A stretch of DNA of 36,142 nt from Parvularia atlantis. Its lineage: Eukaryota > Opisthokonta > Rotosphaerida. Location of the stretch: positions 1-36,142 of the forward strand of contig CALSCO010002149.1 of assembly GCA_943704415.1 (NCBI GenBank). Reading direction: 5' to 3'. Positions 1-12,993 of the stretch are shown here, one piece after another. Positions within the stretch are counted from its first letter, which is position 1; every line of letters begins with the position of its first letter. The notes under the pieces were generated by a model. It searched no databases. It was not told the origin of the DNA and saw nothing but the letters and a program-made list of their open reading frames with translations. The position numbers and the translations under genes were made by a program.

Positions 1-287
1 GGGGGGGGACCGTCTGGACGCTGACCGCTGACCGTGCGTGACGGCTGGCAGTGGGCCGTTGTGATTGACGAGCTCAACTGCTCGAACGTGATGGTCGGCG
101 TGTACGACGGCGCGACGCTGGGCGACGTGTACTACAACGCCAACTACGAGCTCGTGGTTCGTCGGCCGACGCGCGGCGCGGCGCGTGCGCAGTGACGCTC
201 ACACGCCGTCGCCGCGGTGCGCAGGAGAAGCAGATCGCCATGGCCGGCATGCGCCTGGCGGCGATCCTGAACGAAGCCTTTGTGTGA
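1..287 (+). CDS. S1/P1-type nuclease, C-terminal fragment (5' part outside window)
   Basis: Only the last two exons are present, about 52-156 and 225-287. They encode roughly 55 residues ending in a QIAMAGMRLAAILNEAF-like tail and a TGA at 285-287. The upstream piece contains an ELNCSN segment followed by GVYDG and GDVYYNANYELV. This pattern (acidic/Tyr-rich helix, then QIAxAGxRLAAxLN) matches the C terminus of the zinc-dependent S1/P1 nuclease family, secreted or vacuolar single-strand nucleases/3'-nucleotidases. The metal-binding His/Asp residues lie upstream of the window and cannot be checked. Bases 1-51 look like the 3' end of an intron (CTGAC branch-like sites, acceptor GGCAG). The second intron is about 157-224, with a GTTCGT donor. 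The family call rests on a short tail, so it is moderately secure. Confidence 0.6.
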
Positions 288-592
288 AGCAGGATGTGTC
301 CGCGCGCGTGTCTTGCCCGATCGGGCAGTACTGACTTTTCTCCGCCGCAAGTTCCGGAGCCGTCGGCGACCCCCGTGCGCGTCACGGTGCCACACGCCGC
401 CACACGCCCGCCTTGCCCGTCTCGCTCCCTGCTACCGCGCCGCGGCACGCGCGCACGCTCCGTCTCTGCCGCGGCGCCGCGCTCTCCGAAGCGCGGCCCA
501 CGCGGACCCTCACTGACGCATTGCTCAGCAGCGCCCACCCAGCCCCCGAGCCCCCCGCGAGCGCCGCGCGCCCGAGCACGCACCCGCCTGGC
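288..592. other. 305-base intergenic region upstream of the MARK-type kinase
   Basis: No supported gene lies here. The stretch holds the 3' flank of the nuclease gene and the promoter/5' leader of the kinase gene. It is very GC-rich, with no TATA-like element that I can see. The one distinct feature is a perfect 14-base palindrome, TGCCCGATCGGGCA, at 314-327, which could be a transcription-factor site. If the kinase starts at 691 rather than 593, this leader is about 100 bases longer. Confidence 0.6.
314..327. repeat. Perfect 14-base palindrome in the kinase promoter
   Basis: TGCCCGATCGGGCA reads the same on both strands and sits 27 bases after the nuclease stop and about 265 bases before the proposed kinase start. 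It has no loop, so it is not a hairpin terminator. A symmetric protein-binding site is possible but unproven, and in GC-rich DNA chance remains an explanation. Confidence 0.5.
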
Positions 593-4092
<3,500 letters not shown>

Positions 4093-4195
4093 ACGCACTA
4101 CCTACCACGACACCATCACCACCCAACCCACTTCCGTTGCCTTGCCTGTGCAATTGGTGCCCCCGAAGAGAGATGCACACCAGACGCGCGCGCGC

Positions 4196-5750
4196 TCACG
4201 GGTCTTTGCTGGGCGCGGCGGTGCTTGCTTCCAGCAGCGCGCGCTCGCTCTCGGCGCTGATAGCGACCCCGCGCCGCCGAAAGAGCAGCAGCAGCTCATT
4301 GGCCGTGTCAAGCTTGCCCGCCCGGACGCACTCATCCAGCAGTCGGTTGGAGGTGGCGCGGTCCGGGTACAAGCCATCCTTGCCCTGGCCGCGCGACGCG
4401 CACGGGTTTGGCGGGTGGCGTCGGGCCAGCCGACGCGCACCATCAGCTGCAGCACGCGTGGCAACTTCTCGAGCAGGCTGCCCTCGACACTCGCCTTGAG
4501 CAGCAGCCCAACGGTGACAGCGTCGGCGCGGAACTTGTACTTGAACCAGACCGCCTGCCGGATCTCGTTCATCTCCTCCATCACGTTGAAGCACTGCGCG
4601 CGCGGCAGCCGGCCTCAGGACACGCGCTGCTGTGCACCGGGTGCGCGCGCGCACGTGCGCGTGGTTGCCTGTGCGGATGCACGCCTCGAGCATGCTGTTG
4701 TAGACCGGGCGCGGCGGCAGCGTGAACGCGTTCTCGCACATGAGGTCAAAGTAGTAGCGCGCGTCGTCAAACCGGCCGGCCTTGCCGCTGTGCACCGCAC
4801 GCCCCCACGTCAGCAGTGTGAGCGGCGCACGCGCGGGTACCTGGCGCGGATCATCTCGTGCAGCGTCCAGGTGTCGGGCTTGAGCTTGAACTCGCTCTCC
4901 ATGCGCGTGAACAGCTCCTCGACCGTGAGCCAGAGCGACTGCGTGAGGTGGTCTGCGCCGCGCCATGACGCAGTTGCCTCGCGCACACGTGCGCGCGCGC
5001 TCACCGGCCTCGTCGTAGTCGCGCGTGGGCGTCATCGACATGGTGCAGCCGCGGATGAGCATCTCAAAGGTCGAGCGCGTGGGCTGCTTGTTCATGAGCT
5101 GCATCAGCCGGAACGTCTCGAGCGCCGACATGAGGTCGCGCTGCGCGGCACGGCGGGCGTAAGCACCCGCGGCGAGCGCCACGCGACGCGCGCGCGCCTG
5201 CTCGATGTGCCGGAAGATGACCACGTCAAAGTTCTCGCCCACGAGCTTGTAGAACGTGTCGGCGAAGAAGCGCCGGGACGAGCGCAGGGCGGCCGCACCG
5301 ACGATGCGCTCGTCGACCTGGTCGCGCAGGTCGCTGGCCCCGCGGGAGGCTCAGCAGCGAAGCCCGAGGCCGACGTCTGCGCACCGCAGCGTCTCGACCG
5401 TCAGCGTCTGCTTGACCGGCGCGGCCTGCTGCGCCAGCATCGCCCGGTAAGCGTCGCCGACCTCGGCGAAGCGCCTGGCCGTGTCCTCCTGCGCCTGGCC
5501 GCGGCTCGTGTCCGGGTGGTACGCCAGCGCCAGGCGGTAGTACGCCAGCTTGATCTCGGCCACGCGCGCACCCGGCGCAATGCCGAGCACCTCGCGGGCG
5601 CGACGCGTGAGGGCGGCATCGCGCGCGTGCTGCACACTGCACACTGCACAAACACACCACGTGCGGTGGCCGGCGCGTGGTCGACAGCAGGCGCGTGGCC
5701 GAGAGCAGGCGCGCGGCCCAGGCCAGGCGCGTCGCACGGATCGCCCACAT
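4196..5750 (-). CDS. Mitochondrial J-domain plus pentatricopeptide-repeat (PPR) protein
   Basis: The gene reads from Met at 5750 to TGA at 4196-4198. The N terminus (MWAIRATRLAWAARLL...) is rich in Arg, Ala and Leu with no acidic residue, like a mitochondrial presequence. A J domain follows: REVLGIAPGARVAEIKLAYY, then LAYHPD with the HPD tripeptide at 5510-5518, then FAEVGDAYRAML. Intron 5384..5334 (51 nt) joins this in frame to a helical region containing FYKLVGENFDVVIFRHIEQ. Helical-pair repeats of PPR type follow, with about 35-residue spacing (ETFRLMQLMNKQPTRSTFEML, KPDTWTLHEMIRARGKAGRFDDA, RPVYNSMLEACIRTGNHAH, YPDRATSNRLLDECVRAGKLDTANELL). PPR proteins bind organelle RNA and J domains recruit Hsp70, so a role in mitochondrial RNA or translation is inferred. 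The first intron is unclear; its 3' end carries three tandem TGTGCAG acceptors. I know of no named family with this order. Confidence 0.75.
5630..5650 (-). repeat. Three tandem TGTGCAG acceptor copies in the J-PPR gene
   Basis: On the coding strand TGTGCAG is repeated three times directly before the exon that opens the J domain. Each copy ends in CAG and could serve as a 3' splice site 7 nt from the next, which changes frame. This is why the N-terminal exon junction cannot be fixed by eye. Confidence 0.55.
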
Positions 5751-5830
5751 CACACACAAGCGCGGGTAGTACAGAATGCAACGAGGGGGAAAGGAAGGGA
5801 GGAAACGCGGCGGCGGCGTGGGGAGGGCGG

Positions 5831-7153
5831 TCAGAGGACCTTGAATACGACGACGAGGATGATGATGGTGATGATGATCACGAAGCACATGAGGATGCAG
5901 CACATCTTGGCGCGCGCCGACCGCTGGTACTGGTCAGCGATGACGACCTCCTTCTTGGCGCCCTCGGTGTGGCTGACGGTCTGGTTGACGTTGTCCTCGA
6001 TCGTGTCTGCCACGGGTGCGCACGTCAGGCCGCCACCAGCCCCGGCAGCGCGCGCACGCCGCACCGAGCTGCCCCTGCTGCTCGTTGACCATCGCGTTGA
6101 GGTCGCGCATGATGTCGGCAATCTGCTGGATGTTTTCCCCGATGTCCTCGATGGCCTCTTCGCGCTCGGTGATGATCGCCTCCGTGTACTCGATCTCGTT
6201 CTCGACGCGCTGCAGCTGCTGCCTAAGGGGGGCCCGTGCGTGAGCCACCATGGGACACGGCGCAAGCGCTGCCGCACCGGCGCAGATCATCCTGCACGAG
6301 GTTGCGCGTCTCGTCGTTCGAGTCGTCCTCCGTCCGCGCGAGGATGTCCTGCTTGATCGTCTGCTCCTGCGAATCACGACGCAGGTCAGGCTCGCCGCTG
6401 CTTGCACCATCCAGGCGCGTGCCTTCTTCACGCTCGCCACAAACTCGCGCTCGCGCTGCTGTGCGCTACGCTGCATCGTCAGGAACCGCTCCGCCTCGAC
6501 CTTGAGCTTGCCCTGCAGGTTGGACTGCTGCCGCCGCCTCTGCTGCTGAAGCCGTCGCGGCACGCGCAGGGGCGAGGGCGTGAGCGCGGCGGCACAAATC
6601 GTTTCCCCCGCGCGCCACGTACGCTCTCGGTCGCCGTGCCGCCGTCCAGCCGCGAGAGCTGCTTGAGCTCGCGGTTGGCATCCTTGAGGATCTCCTTGGT
6701 CTGCTCGGCGATGTCGTGGCTACAGCGGCACACGCGCGTCACTTTGCCCGTCGCGGGCTGCACGCGCCACGCACAGCTGGTCGCGCACGTCCTGCGTGTC
6801 CTTCGACGTGCCCAGGAGCTTCTGCAGCGACGAGAGCTTGCCCGTGTTGGCCGAGATCTGCTGGATGTACTGCGACACGCGGTCGTGCGTCTGCATGTAC
6901 TCCTGGTCGCCGTCGCGGCCCGAGCTGCCTGTGTACGCTGGGCCGTGGTGCGCGAGCGGGGCCCGCCGTGAGCGCGCGTCCAACGCGGGGCCACGTCACG
7001 GCAGCTGAGGGGGCAGCGAGGCGGTGACGAAGGCGCGCGCGCACGTTGGTACCGCCGTCACGCGCACACGGCGCCGCGGCGACAGGCAGCAGCGGGTGCG
7101 CGCGCGGCGGGGGGCGGGGCCGCACGCGGCCACGAGGCACACGCGCGCGAGAC

Positions 7154-7226
<73 letters not shown>

Positions 7227-7317
7227 GCTTCAACGCACCGGACAGCTGGTACGGCGGCGGCGCGGGGCCCCCTCGCGACCCGCTGCCGTAGCCCTTCTCG
7301 AGGTCGCCGAACGACAT
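5831..7317 (-). CDS. Qa-SNARE (syntaxin), endosomal/vacuolar Pep12/Vam3/STX7-12 type
   Basis: About 290 residues from Met at 7317 to TGA at 5831-5833. It opens MSFGDLEKG, a start typical of fungal Pep12-like syntaxins. An N-terminal Habc-like helical bundle follows (SQYIQQISANTGKLSSLQKLL, AEQTKEILKDANRELKQL, LKVEAERFLTMQRSAQQRERE). The SNARE motif runs from EREEAIEDIGENIQQIADIM through NAMVNEQQGQLDTIEDNV, and the central layer glutamine is the residue before QGQ's Gly. A C-terminal tail anchor of about 20 hydrophobic residues follows MCC and ends FKVL. Qa-SNAREs drive fusion at endosome, late Golgi or vacuole. Intron 1 (7238..6929, 310 nt) is several times longer than any other here and contains a (CT)35 repeat. 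Intron 6422..6367 has a GC donor. Which of Pep12 or Vam3 it represents cannot be told from sequence alone. Confidence 0.88.
6367..6422 (-). other. GC-AG intron in the syntaxin gene
   Basis: The upstream exon ends GTGAAGAAG and the intron begins GCACGC and ends TTCGCAG, with CTGAC as a branch-like site. Its 56-nt length is typical for the window, and it joins EFVASVKK to EQTIKQDILARTEDD. Alternatives with GT donors (42 or about 64 nt) are phase-compatible here, so this case is less certain than the others. Confidence 0.5.
7156..7225. repeat. (GA)35 microsatellite inside syntaxin intron 1
   Basis: An uninterrupted run of 35 GA units on the + strand; the transcribed RNA carries (CU)35. It lies just downstream of the first 5' splice site. 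On the transcript it resembles an extended polypyrimidine tract, so it could affect splicing, and length variation between strains is expected. Confidence 0.97.
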
Positions 7318-7555
7318 GGGTCCTCCTCTCCTGGTCCTGAGAGGCGGGCTGCGCGCTGCGGGAGCGGGGTGTGTGCGCACACAAAATGTCAGGCGGACCA
7401 GCGCTCGAGGGGCACTCCCCACGCCCATGCTGGGCAGCGCATGAGAGAACTGACGAGCGTGTCACGTTGCGCAACCTGACGACGTCACCTCGCGGCTCAA
7501 AAGGCCGCATTGCCGTCTGTCACAGCGGCTGCCCCCAACCACTACCCGCGCGCGC
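7318..7555. promoter_or_regulatory. Divergent promoter between syntaxin (-) and RING-H2 gene (+)
   Basis: A 238-base spacer between two start codons. It contains a CGACGTCACC element at about 7480, close to a CRE/bZIP core (ACGTCA). I see no TATA-like box. The role is inferred from position only. Confidence 0.45.
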
Positions 7556-8592
7556 ATGGCCGCCGCCGACCGCCTGCTCGCGTTCCACGAGGCGCGGCTG
7601 CTCGACCCGCCGCGCGGCAAGAACGGCAAGGGCAAGGGCAAGGGCAAGGGCAAGGCGTGCGACAAGCCGCGCGGGCGCCGCGGCGGGACGCAGTCGCTCG
7701 AGCTGCACCTCGCCCTCTTTGACTACGACGCACCCGCCTGCTGCGCCGCTACCGCCGCCGAGGACGACACCGACGACGATTGGCGCGAGGACGCCGACGC
7801 CGCGCGGCTCTTCGCGTTCGACTGGGCGCTCGAGGGCGCGCTGATCAACGCCAAGCGCGGCGAGCGCTTCGTCCGCAGCACCGCCGACAACCGCAAGCCA
7901 AAGCCCGGGCGGCTGTACGTGCGCTCGCGCGACCACGAGCGCGCCGAGGCCCAGAAGGCGTGGATGCGCGAGCACTTTGCGCGGCGCAAGGACAATGCGT
8001 GCCTGGCCAACGCCGTGCTCATGTCGATGCGCCCCTACCGCCACGGCGCCGCCGTGCAGTTTGTCGACCCCGCCAGCGCCGGCTTCGCCGTGCACCCAAG
8101 CGAGCGGCATTTGACGCGCTCGGGCCAGCACCTGCACGTCCTCCCAACGCACATCCGCAACGCGATCATGGCGCTCCAGTTCAAGGCCACGCTCACGCCC
8201 GAGGACTACGAGCTGCTGCTGATGTGCGCGGGGCCCACTCGCGTGCGCCCGGCGCAGAGCTAACTGGCCTTGCGCGTGCCAACACAGGCTCGACGAGACC
8301 GTCGCGCCCAAGACGCTCTCGCGGCGCGAGGTCAACGCGTACCCCGTGCTCACGGCCAACGATGATAACTGCTCGAGCGACAAGCAGTGCATGATTTGCC
8401 TCGGGGGCTACACCGTCGGCGACAAGATGCGCCGCCTGCCGTGCATGCACGTGTTCCACCTCGAGTGCATCGACGCGTGGCTGCTGCACTCGTCCAACCG
8501 CTGCCCGCTCGACAACCTCAACCTGGTGCGCGCCCCACGCACCCGTGACCGCTACCGCGACCACTCATGCGCGCCCACAGAGGCCGTCATGA
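7556..8592 (+). CDS. RING-H2 finger protein, probable E3 ubiquitin ligase
   Basis: A 305-residue protein from three exons (7556-8223, 8288-8525, 8581-8592). The C-terminal 60 residues hold a complete RING-H2: CMIC, then CMHVFHLECIDAWLL, then CPLD, in the order C-x2-C, C-x-H-x2-H-x2-C, C-x2-C. RING-H2 domains recruit E2 enzymes. The preceding region resembles the long N-terminal extension of other fungal RING proteins and includes PTHIRNAIMALQFKATLTPEDYELLL, a predicted helix. Near the N terminus is a basic GKGKGKGKGK tract encoded by tandem GGCAAG. I see no transmembrane segment or signal peptide, so it is probably cytosolic or nuclear. The last intron leaves only three coding codons before TGA. 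The substrate is unknown. Confidence 0.85.
7615..7652 (+). repeat. Tandem GGCAAG hexamers coding a Gly-Lys tract
   Basis: About six in-frame copies of GGCAAG, the first interrupted by AAC. They give alternating Gly-Lys near residue 20-32 of the RING-H2 protein. A hexamer unit keeps the frame, so copy-number change would lengthen or shorten the tract without breaking the gene. Confidence 0.85.
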
Positions 8593-8667
8593 ACCGCTCT
8601 GCAGCGAGAGAAAGAACAATAGATCGCTGGTGGTTGTGCTGCCCTGCGCGCGCTGGTCGCCGCCCGC

Positions 8668-11317
8668 TCACGCATCGGCCTTATGCGCCGCATCGCGCAT
8701 GTCCAGCAGCGCCCGTTCGAGCGCGTGCAGAAATTCGGCCGCGCCGCGGTTGGTCGCCGACGAGCTGTACGCCGTCACGCACACGTTGATGCGGTTGTCG
8801 TGCACGACGTAGGCGATGCCTGCAAGCCCGCTTAAGCACGCACACGCACAGAGAATAGCAAGCGCACCGTAGCCGTCGGGGTGGACCGCGCCGAAGCCGG
8901 CGTGCCGCATGAACGGCAGCGTCACCGTGCTCGTCGAGATCAGGTTGGCGTTGTACTGCGCCCGCCGCGGCCGCCGGCGTCAGCGGCAGTTCGCTCCCGG
9001 CCAGCCCAGCACACCTTGGCCCACGTCGGGTCGGCAAAAACGCCCGGGACGGGCAGCTGGTCGCGCTTGGCGATGTTAAGCATGCCGTACAGGTGGCGGT
9101 CCCAGCCGTGGCCTGCGCGTGCGGATGAGCGGCCAGCGGCACACTGTGCTCAGCGCACGCCACCCTCGCGCGCCTGCTCGGCCACGACGTTGTGCGCCGT
9201 CACGGCGCGGCCCATGAGCACGAGCCGGTTGGCCGTCTGGTCAAACTGCTCCACAAAGCGGCGCGACTCTATGTGGCCATGTGAGCCGTCCATGCACGCG
9301 TGGCGGCCGAAGCGCACCCGTCGTCGCGCTGCGAATGGCCTCCGTGCGCCCGTGGTGAAAGTGCGACATGTTGCAGCTCTCGTAGGTCGACACGACGCCC
9401 CCGTACACACGGTGCCACGCCAGCTGGAACGCCATCTGCACGAAGCTGTCGGGGCTGAGGCGCCACGACTTGATTGCTGCGCGGGCGATCAGCGGCCGCC
9501 ACGCGCGACTGCAGGCACCGCTACCGTTCTTGCCGTAATGCTCAAACATGAGCAGCTTCACGCCGACCACCTCGCACGCGCGCTCGTACGCCTTGCGGGC
9601 TGTGGCGAGCTCGGGTGCGAACGCGCTGTCGCTGCTGACCAGCTGTCGCGGGGGCTCCTTCGCCGCGGGCAGCACGCCTGCGCCCGCGGTCACGCCTCGC
9701 CGCCGCAGCGGTGGCTGCACCCGCGCACCGTACGTCTCAGCGCCGCGCAGCTTGTCGAAGCCCGAGGGCGTGCCGTGCGTGTCGTGCCACACCTCGTGCA
9801 TCAGGCGCCCCTGCCGCCCGCGCGCCGCCCGTGAGCCGCGACCGTCAGCGAGCGCACGCGCGGCGCACCACCGGGACACCGTCGCCCCACTGCGCAGTGT
9901 CGGCTCAGCCCGCGGCAGAGAGAGAGAGAGAGCACACACGCACGACGCGCGCGCACCGAGTGCTCAAAGTTGACGCACGCCTCGCCCTCGGGTGTGATGA
10001 GCAGCTGGATCGGCTTATCGAACCAGCGGTCGAGCGCATGACTCTGCGAATGCCCTGCCGCGCCCGCGCGTATTGGCAGCTGCCGCGCCGGCGTGCAGCG
10101 CTCTCGCACCGTGCAGGAAGGTCTCCTCGCAGGTGGAATGCCGCAAGCCCTGCGACCACTCGTCCAGCGACACTACAAACAGGCACGCGTCCAGCGCCCT
10201 GATCGTGGTGGCAAGCGCTGCGAGAGTGTGGGATAAGCAACGATCAAAAGACGCGCAAGACACGCACGCGTCCGCATCATGCGCCCTCGCAACGTCGCCC
10301 AGCTGTCGCGCTCGAGCGTCGTTGCGATCCCGAGCTCGGGCGATGACGCGCTCGGACCGTTCACGATCGCGCTGAAGTGCTGCCGCAGCGTCGCCTGCGC
10401 GCGCCTCGTTGGTCAGACAGCACGCGCCGCCGATGCGCCGCGGGCAAGCACCTGGTCCGCCATCGCGCCCGTCGCGCGGTCCAGCACGTTCAGCTCAAAC
10501 ACACGGCCGCCGTGCAGCACCACGATGGTGTCGCTGCGCGTGTCCGTCGGCATCAGCAGCGCGCGCACACGTGCCTCCCGTGCACGCACAGGTCGCCCGG
10601 CTTGTACGCCTTGGGCACGATGCGGTCGCGCCCGCGCTCGGGCACGCGCGAGCCGGCAAACATGCGGCTGAACTGTGCACATGGGCGGGCCGGTCGTTAG
10701 CTGCACGGCCGCCACACCCGCGCGCGCGCGCACCTGGAACGGGTCCAGCGGCCGCTTGCTCGCGTAGCCGACCTCGAGCCGCTGGGTGAGGACGCTGTGC
10801 GCAAACTTGATCGCGGAGGCGGTGATGGCGGCCGCGCGCGCGCTCTGGTCCGCAGCGACACCGGTATCGTTGTCCCACGCCAGGTATGGGTTGGAGTTGA
10901 TCGGCAGCGCCCAGCGCCCTTGCGTGCACCGCCGCAGCTGGTCACGCAAGCGGCCACTCGTCACGGACACGCACCATTCAGGTACATGTCGTCCCAGAAG
11001 CCCTCAATCCAGCTCTCAGGGTACTCGCCGGGCGGCAGCGCGGCCAAGCGCGTCAGCTCGGCGTGCAGCCGCGGGCCCTCGGTCGTGCGCAGCTGCTCGA
11101 CGAGGGGCTGCGCGCCGTGTCAGACCCGAGCGCAAGTTCAGCGGGCGGGCACCTCAACGCGCCGCGCCTCGTCGTCGGTCAGCAGCGGCGACAGGCTCGC
11201 GAGGTACTTGGTGCACGTCGCGTCCAGCGCGGGCAGCGGCAGGCGCGGCAGGCGCGGCGGCGTCGCGAGGGTCGCGCGCGTCGTGAGGAAGCGCCGGGCT
11301 GCATGACATAGTGCCAT
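8668..11317 (-). CDS. Carnitine O-acetyltransferase (Cat2-like)
   Basis: The gene reads from Met at 11317 to TGA at 8668-8670 over about ten exons. The N terminus MALCHAARRFLTTRATLATP looks like a mitochondrial presequence, directly followed by LPRLPLPALDATCTKYL, the start of the carnitine acyltransferase fold. Other family marks in order are ESWIEGFWDDMYLN, ALPINSNPYLAW, DACLFVVSLDEW, LHG and NRWFDKPIQLL, NFEHSWGDG with the catalytic histidine, FEHYGKN and SWRLSPDSFVQMAFQLAWHR, TYESCNMSHFHHGRTEAIRS, and near the end FMRHAGFGAVHPDGYGIAYVV. The enzyme moves acetyl groups between CoA and carnitine so that acetyl units can reach mitochondria. The protein ends AHKADA, without the SKL-like peroxisomal signal seen on yeast Cat2. 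The intron after NFEHS holds a short (GA)n run. Downstream Rim2 lies only 43 bases away. Confidence 0.92.
9913..9931. repeat. Short (GA)9 repeat in a carnitine acetyltransferase intron
   Basis: About nine GA units within the intron that follows NFEHS. This is one more example of dinucleotide repeats sitting in introns in this window. Confidence 0.8.
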
Positions 11318-11360
11318 GGTGTAAGTGCATAATGGGCCGGCACGTACAACACACGTGTGA

Positions 11361-12963
11361 TCATGCGTCCTGTGTTGCGGGCGGCGGCCGCGGCGCAAAC
11401 GCCCAGACGATCATCTCGTAGCCCAAGAACATGATCGCGGCGTTTGGCACAACGCGCAGCACGTGTGCGCCCATGCCGCTGCCGCGCCCGCGCGTCAGGA
11501 CAAGCAGGCGCCAGCGAAAGGAAAACGCACTTGTACAGCGCGTACGCGCCCTCCTCGCGCCAGATCGTCCGCACGGTCTGCGTGATTGTGCGGTACTTGG
11601 GCACACCGATCGGCGAGGGCTCGCGCATGCGCGTGCGGATGACCTCGTGCGGGTACGTCGCCACGGCTGCGACGAGCTTCGACGCGGCCGCCATCAAAAA
11701 GTACTCGAACCAGTCTGCGCCGCCGGTCAGGCCCTCGCCTGGCCCACACCGCAGTCGCGCGCGCACCAGGCGTTTGGTGGGCGTGCGTGCTGGGCGGGGC
11801 GCGCAGGAGCTTGAGCTGCTCGTAGATCACAAACTGGATGGTGCCCTGGCGCGCTCGTCGGTCAGGCGCAGCGCACGGCGCACAGCGGAGCCACGCACCT
11901 CCATCACGCCCAGGTACGACGCGCCCAGCCCGCGGTATAGCGCCAGGAAGCCCTCGGTCCGCACGACCTCGGTCAGGCAGTGCAGGCTGTTGCGGTAGCT
12001 GCGGCGCCCGCGGCGTCGTGTCAACGCACGCATAGGGCTGCGTGCACACGGCCTCACCGCTGCGTCGCCACGCTCGTTTGGTTCTGCAGCTGCATGCGCG
12101 TCTTGACGAGCCAGATCGGGCAGGTGATCGTGGCGACGGTGACGCCTGCGCGTGCGTAACGCCCGTCAAGCCCGCACGCGAGGACCGAAACAGCCGCACC
12201 GGCGGTGATGGCCGCGAGCATGTGCACCACCGACGCGTCCGATCGTCCATGCCAGCTCGCGAGGCGCTCCTTGGCTGCCGGCCGAAAAGTCACGCAACAC
12301 GCGCCGCGCGGCCTCACGCACGCGTACCCTTCGTGTAGGTCGAAAAGTAGATGGCGCGCGAGGGGATGATGCCGACGAGGTTCGGTCCCAGGCCCTTCCA
12401 CAGCGCCCGCAGGCCTGCACAGACGCTCAGCCGCGGCGGTGCAAGCACAGGCACGCGCACAACGCACCCTCGGTCCGGTAGATGTCGGCCATCGTGCTCA
12501 CCGCGCTGCCAAACTGGCGCTGCACGCCCGCGCCCACGCGCGCGAGCGTCACCGGCGGCCCGGGCGCCGCGCTCGGTGCCCCGCGCGCCTTGTCGCGGTA
12601 GAGCGACGACTGCAGGCGCGTTTTGGTCACCTGGCGCGGGAGTGTGAGTCGGCGGCAGCAAGCAGGCACGGCGCGCGCGCGCACCTCGAGCGGGCACGTC
12701 GCAATGGCCCCGAGCGCGCCGCCAACGCCGCCCGCGACAAAGTGCAGCGCCGCCGAGGCGCGCGGCGGCGTCGGTGGCGCGGGCGGTCTTACCGTTTGCG
12801 GTGGTGCGGTCGCCGCCGCGCCAGTCGCAGTCGCGCCCGTGCCGACGGCCGCCGACGTCGCTGTCACGGCCGCCGCCGCCGCTGCAGCAGCCGTCGCCGC
12901 CGCGGCTGCTGCTGCCGCCGCCACGCCCGCGCTCACGCCGCCGCCCGCCGCCGGTTGGGTCAT
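11361..12963 (-). CDS. RIM2: Mitochondrial pyrimidine nucleotide carrier, Rim2/SLC25A33-36 type
   Basis: A mitochondrial carrier with three repeats. The signature segments are CPLEVTKTRLQ, CPIWLVKTRMQL and YPHEVIRTRMRE, matching PX[DE]XX[KR] with the P-x-W variant in the middle repeat that marks the Rim2/SLC25A33-36 branch. LWKGLGPNLVGIIPSRAIYF and LYRGLGASYLGVMEG are the matching even-helix loops. These carriers exchange pyrimidine nucleotides across the inner membrane for mtDNA and RNA synthesis. About 60 N-terminal residues before HFVAGGVGGALG are unusual: mostly alanine runs, then a Pro-rich linker. Met is at 12963 and the stop at 11361-11363. Most introns are clear, but the junction near 11760 between KLLR and GGADWFEYF is not resolved. 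The spacer to Wee1 on the same strand is only 30 bases. Confidence 0.88.
12840..12945 (-). repeat. GCC/GCG-rich tract coding an N-terminal poly-alanine region
   Basis: On the coding strand, runs of GCG, GCC, GCA and GCT codons give eight- or nine-alanine blocks separated by single Thr or Val residues. Codon mixing argues for an old, drifted repeat rather than a fresh slippage product. Confidence 0.75.
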
Positions 12964-12993
12964 CAAGGCAGCAGATAGCCTACACGTGGCGCG

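Noticed and set aside
4142-6088. A 648-codon open frame on the + strand
   Set aside because: It lies antisense to the J-PPR gene and the end of the syntaxin gene, has Arg/Ala/His-rich shadow composition and no recognisable domain. High GC removes stop codons from shadow frames.
7156-7225. A GA-rich array as a CRISPR or telomere-like repeat
   Set aside because: It is a simple dinucleotide run with no spacers, inside an intron of a eukaryotic gene.
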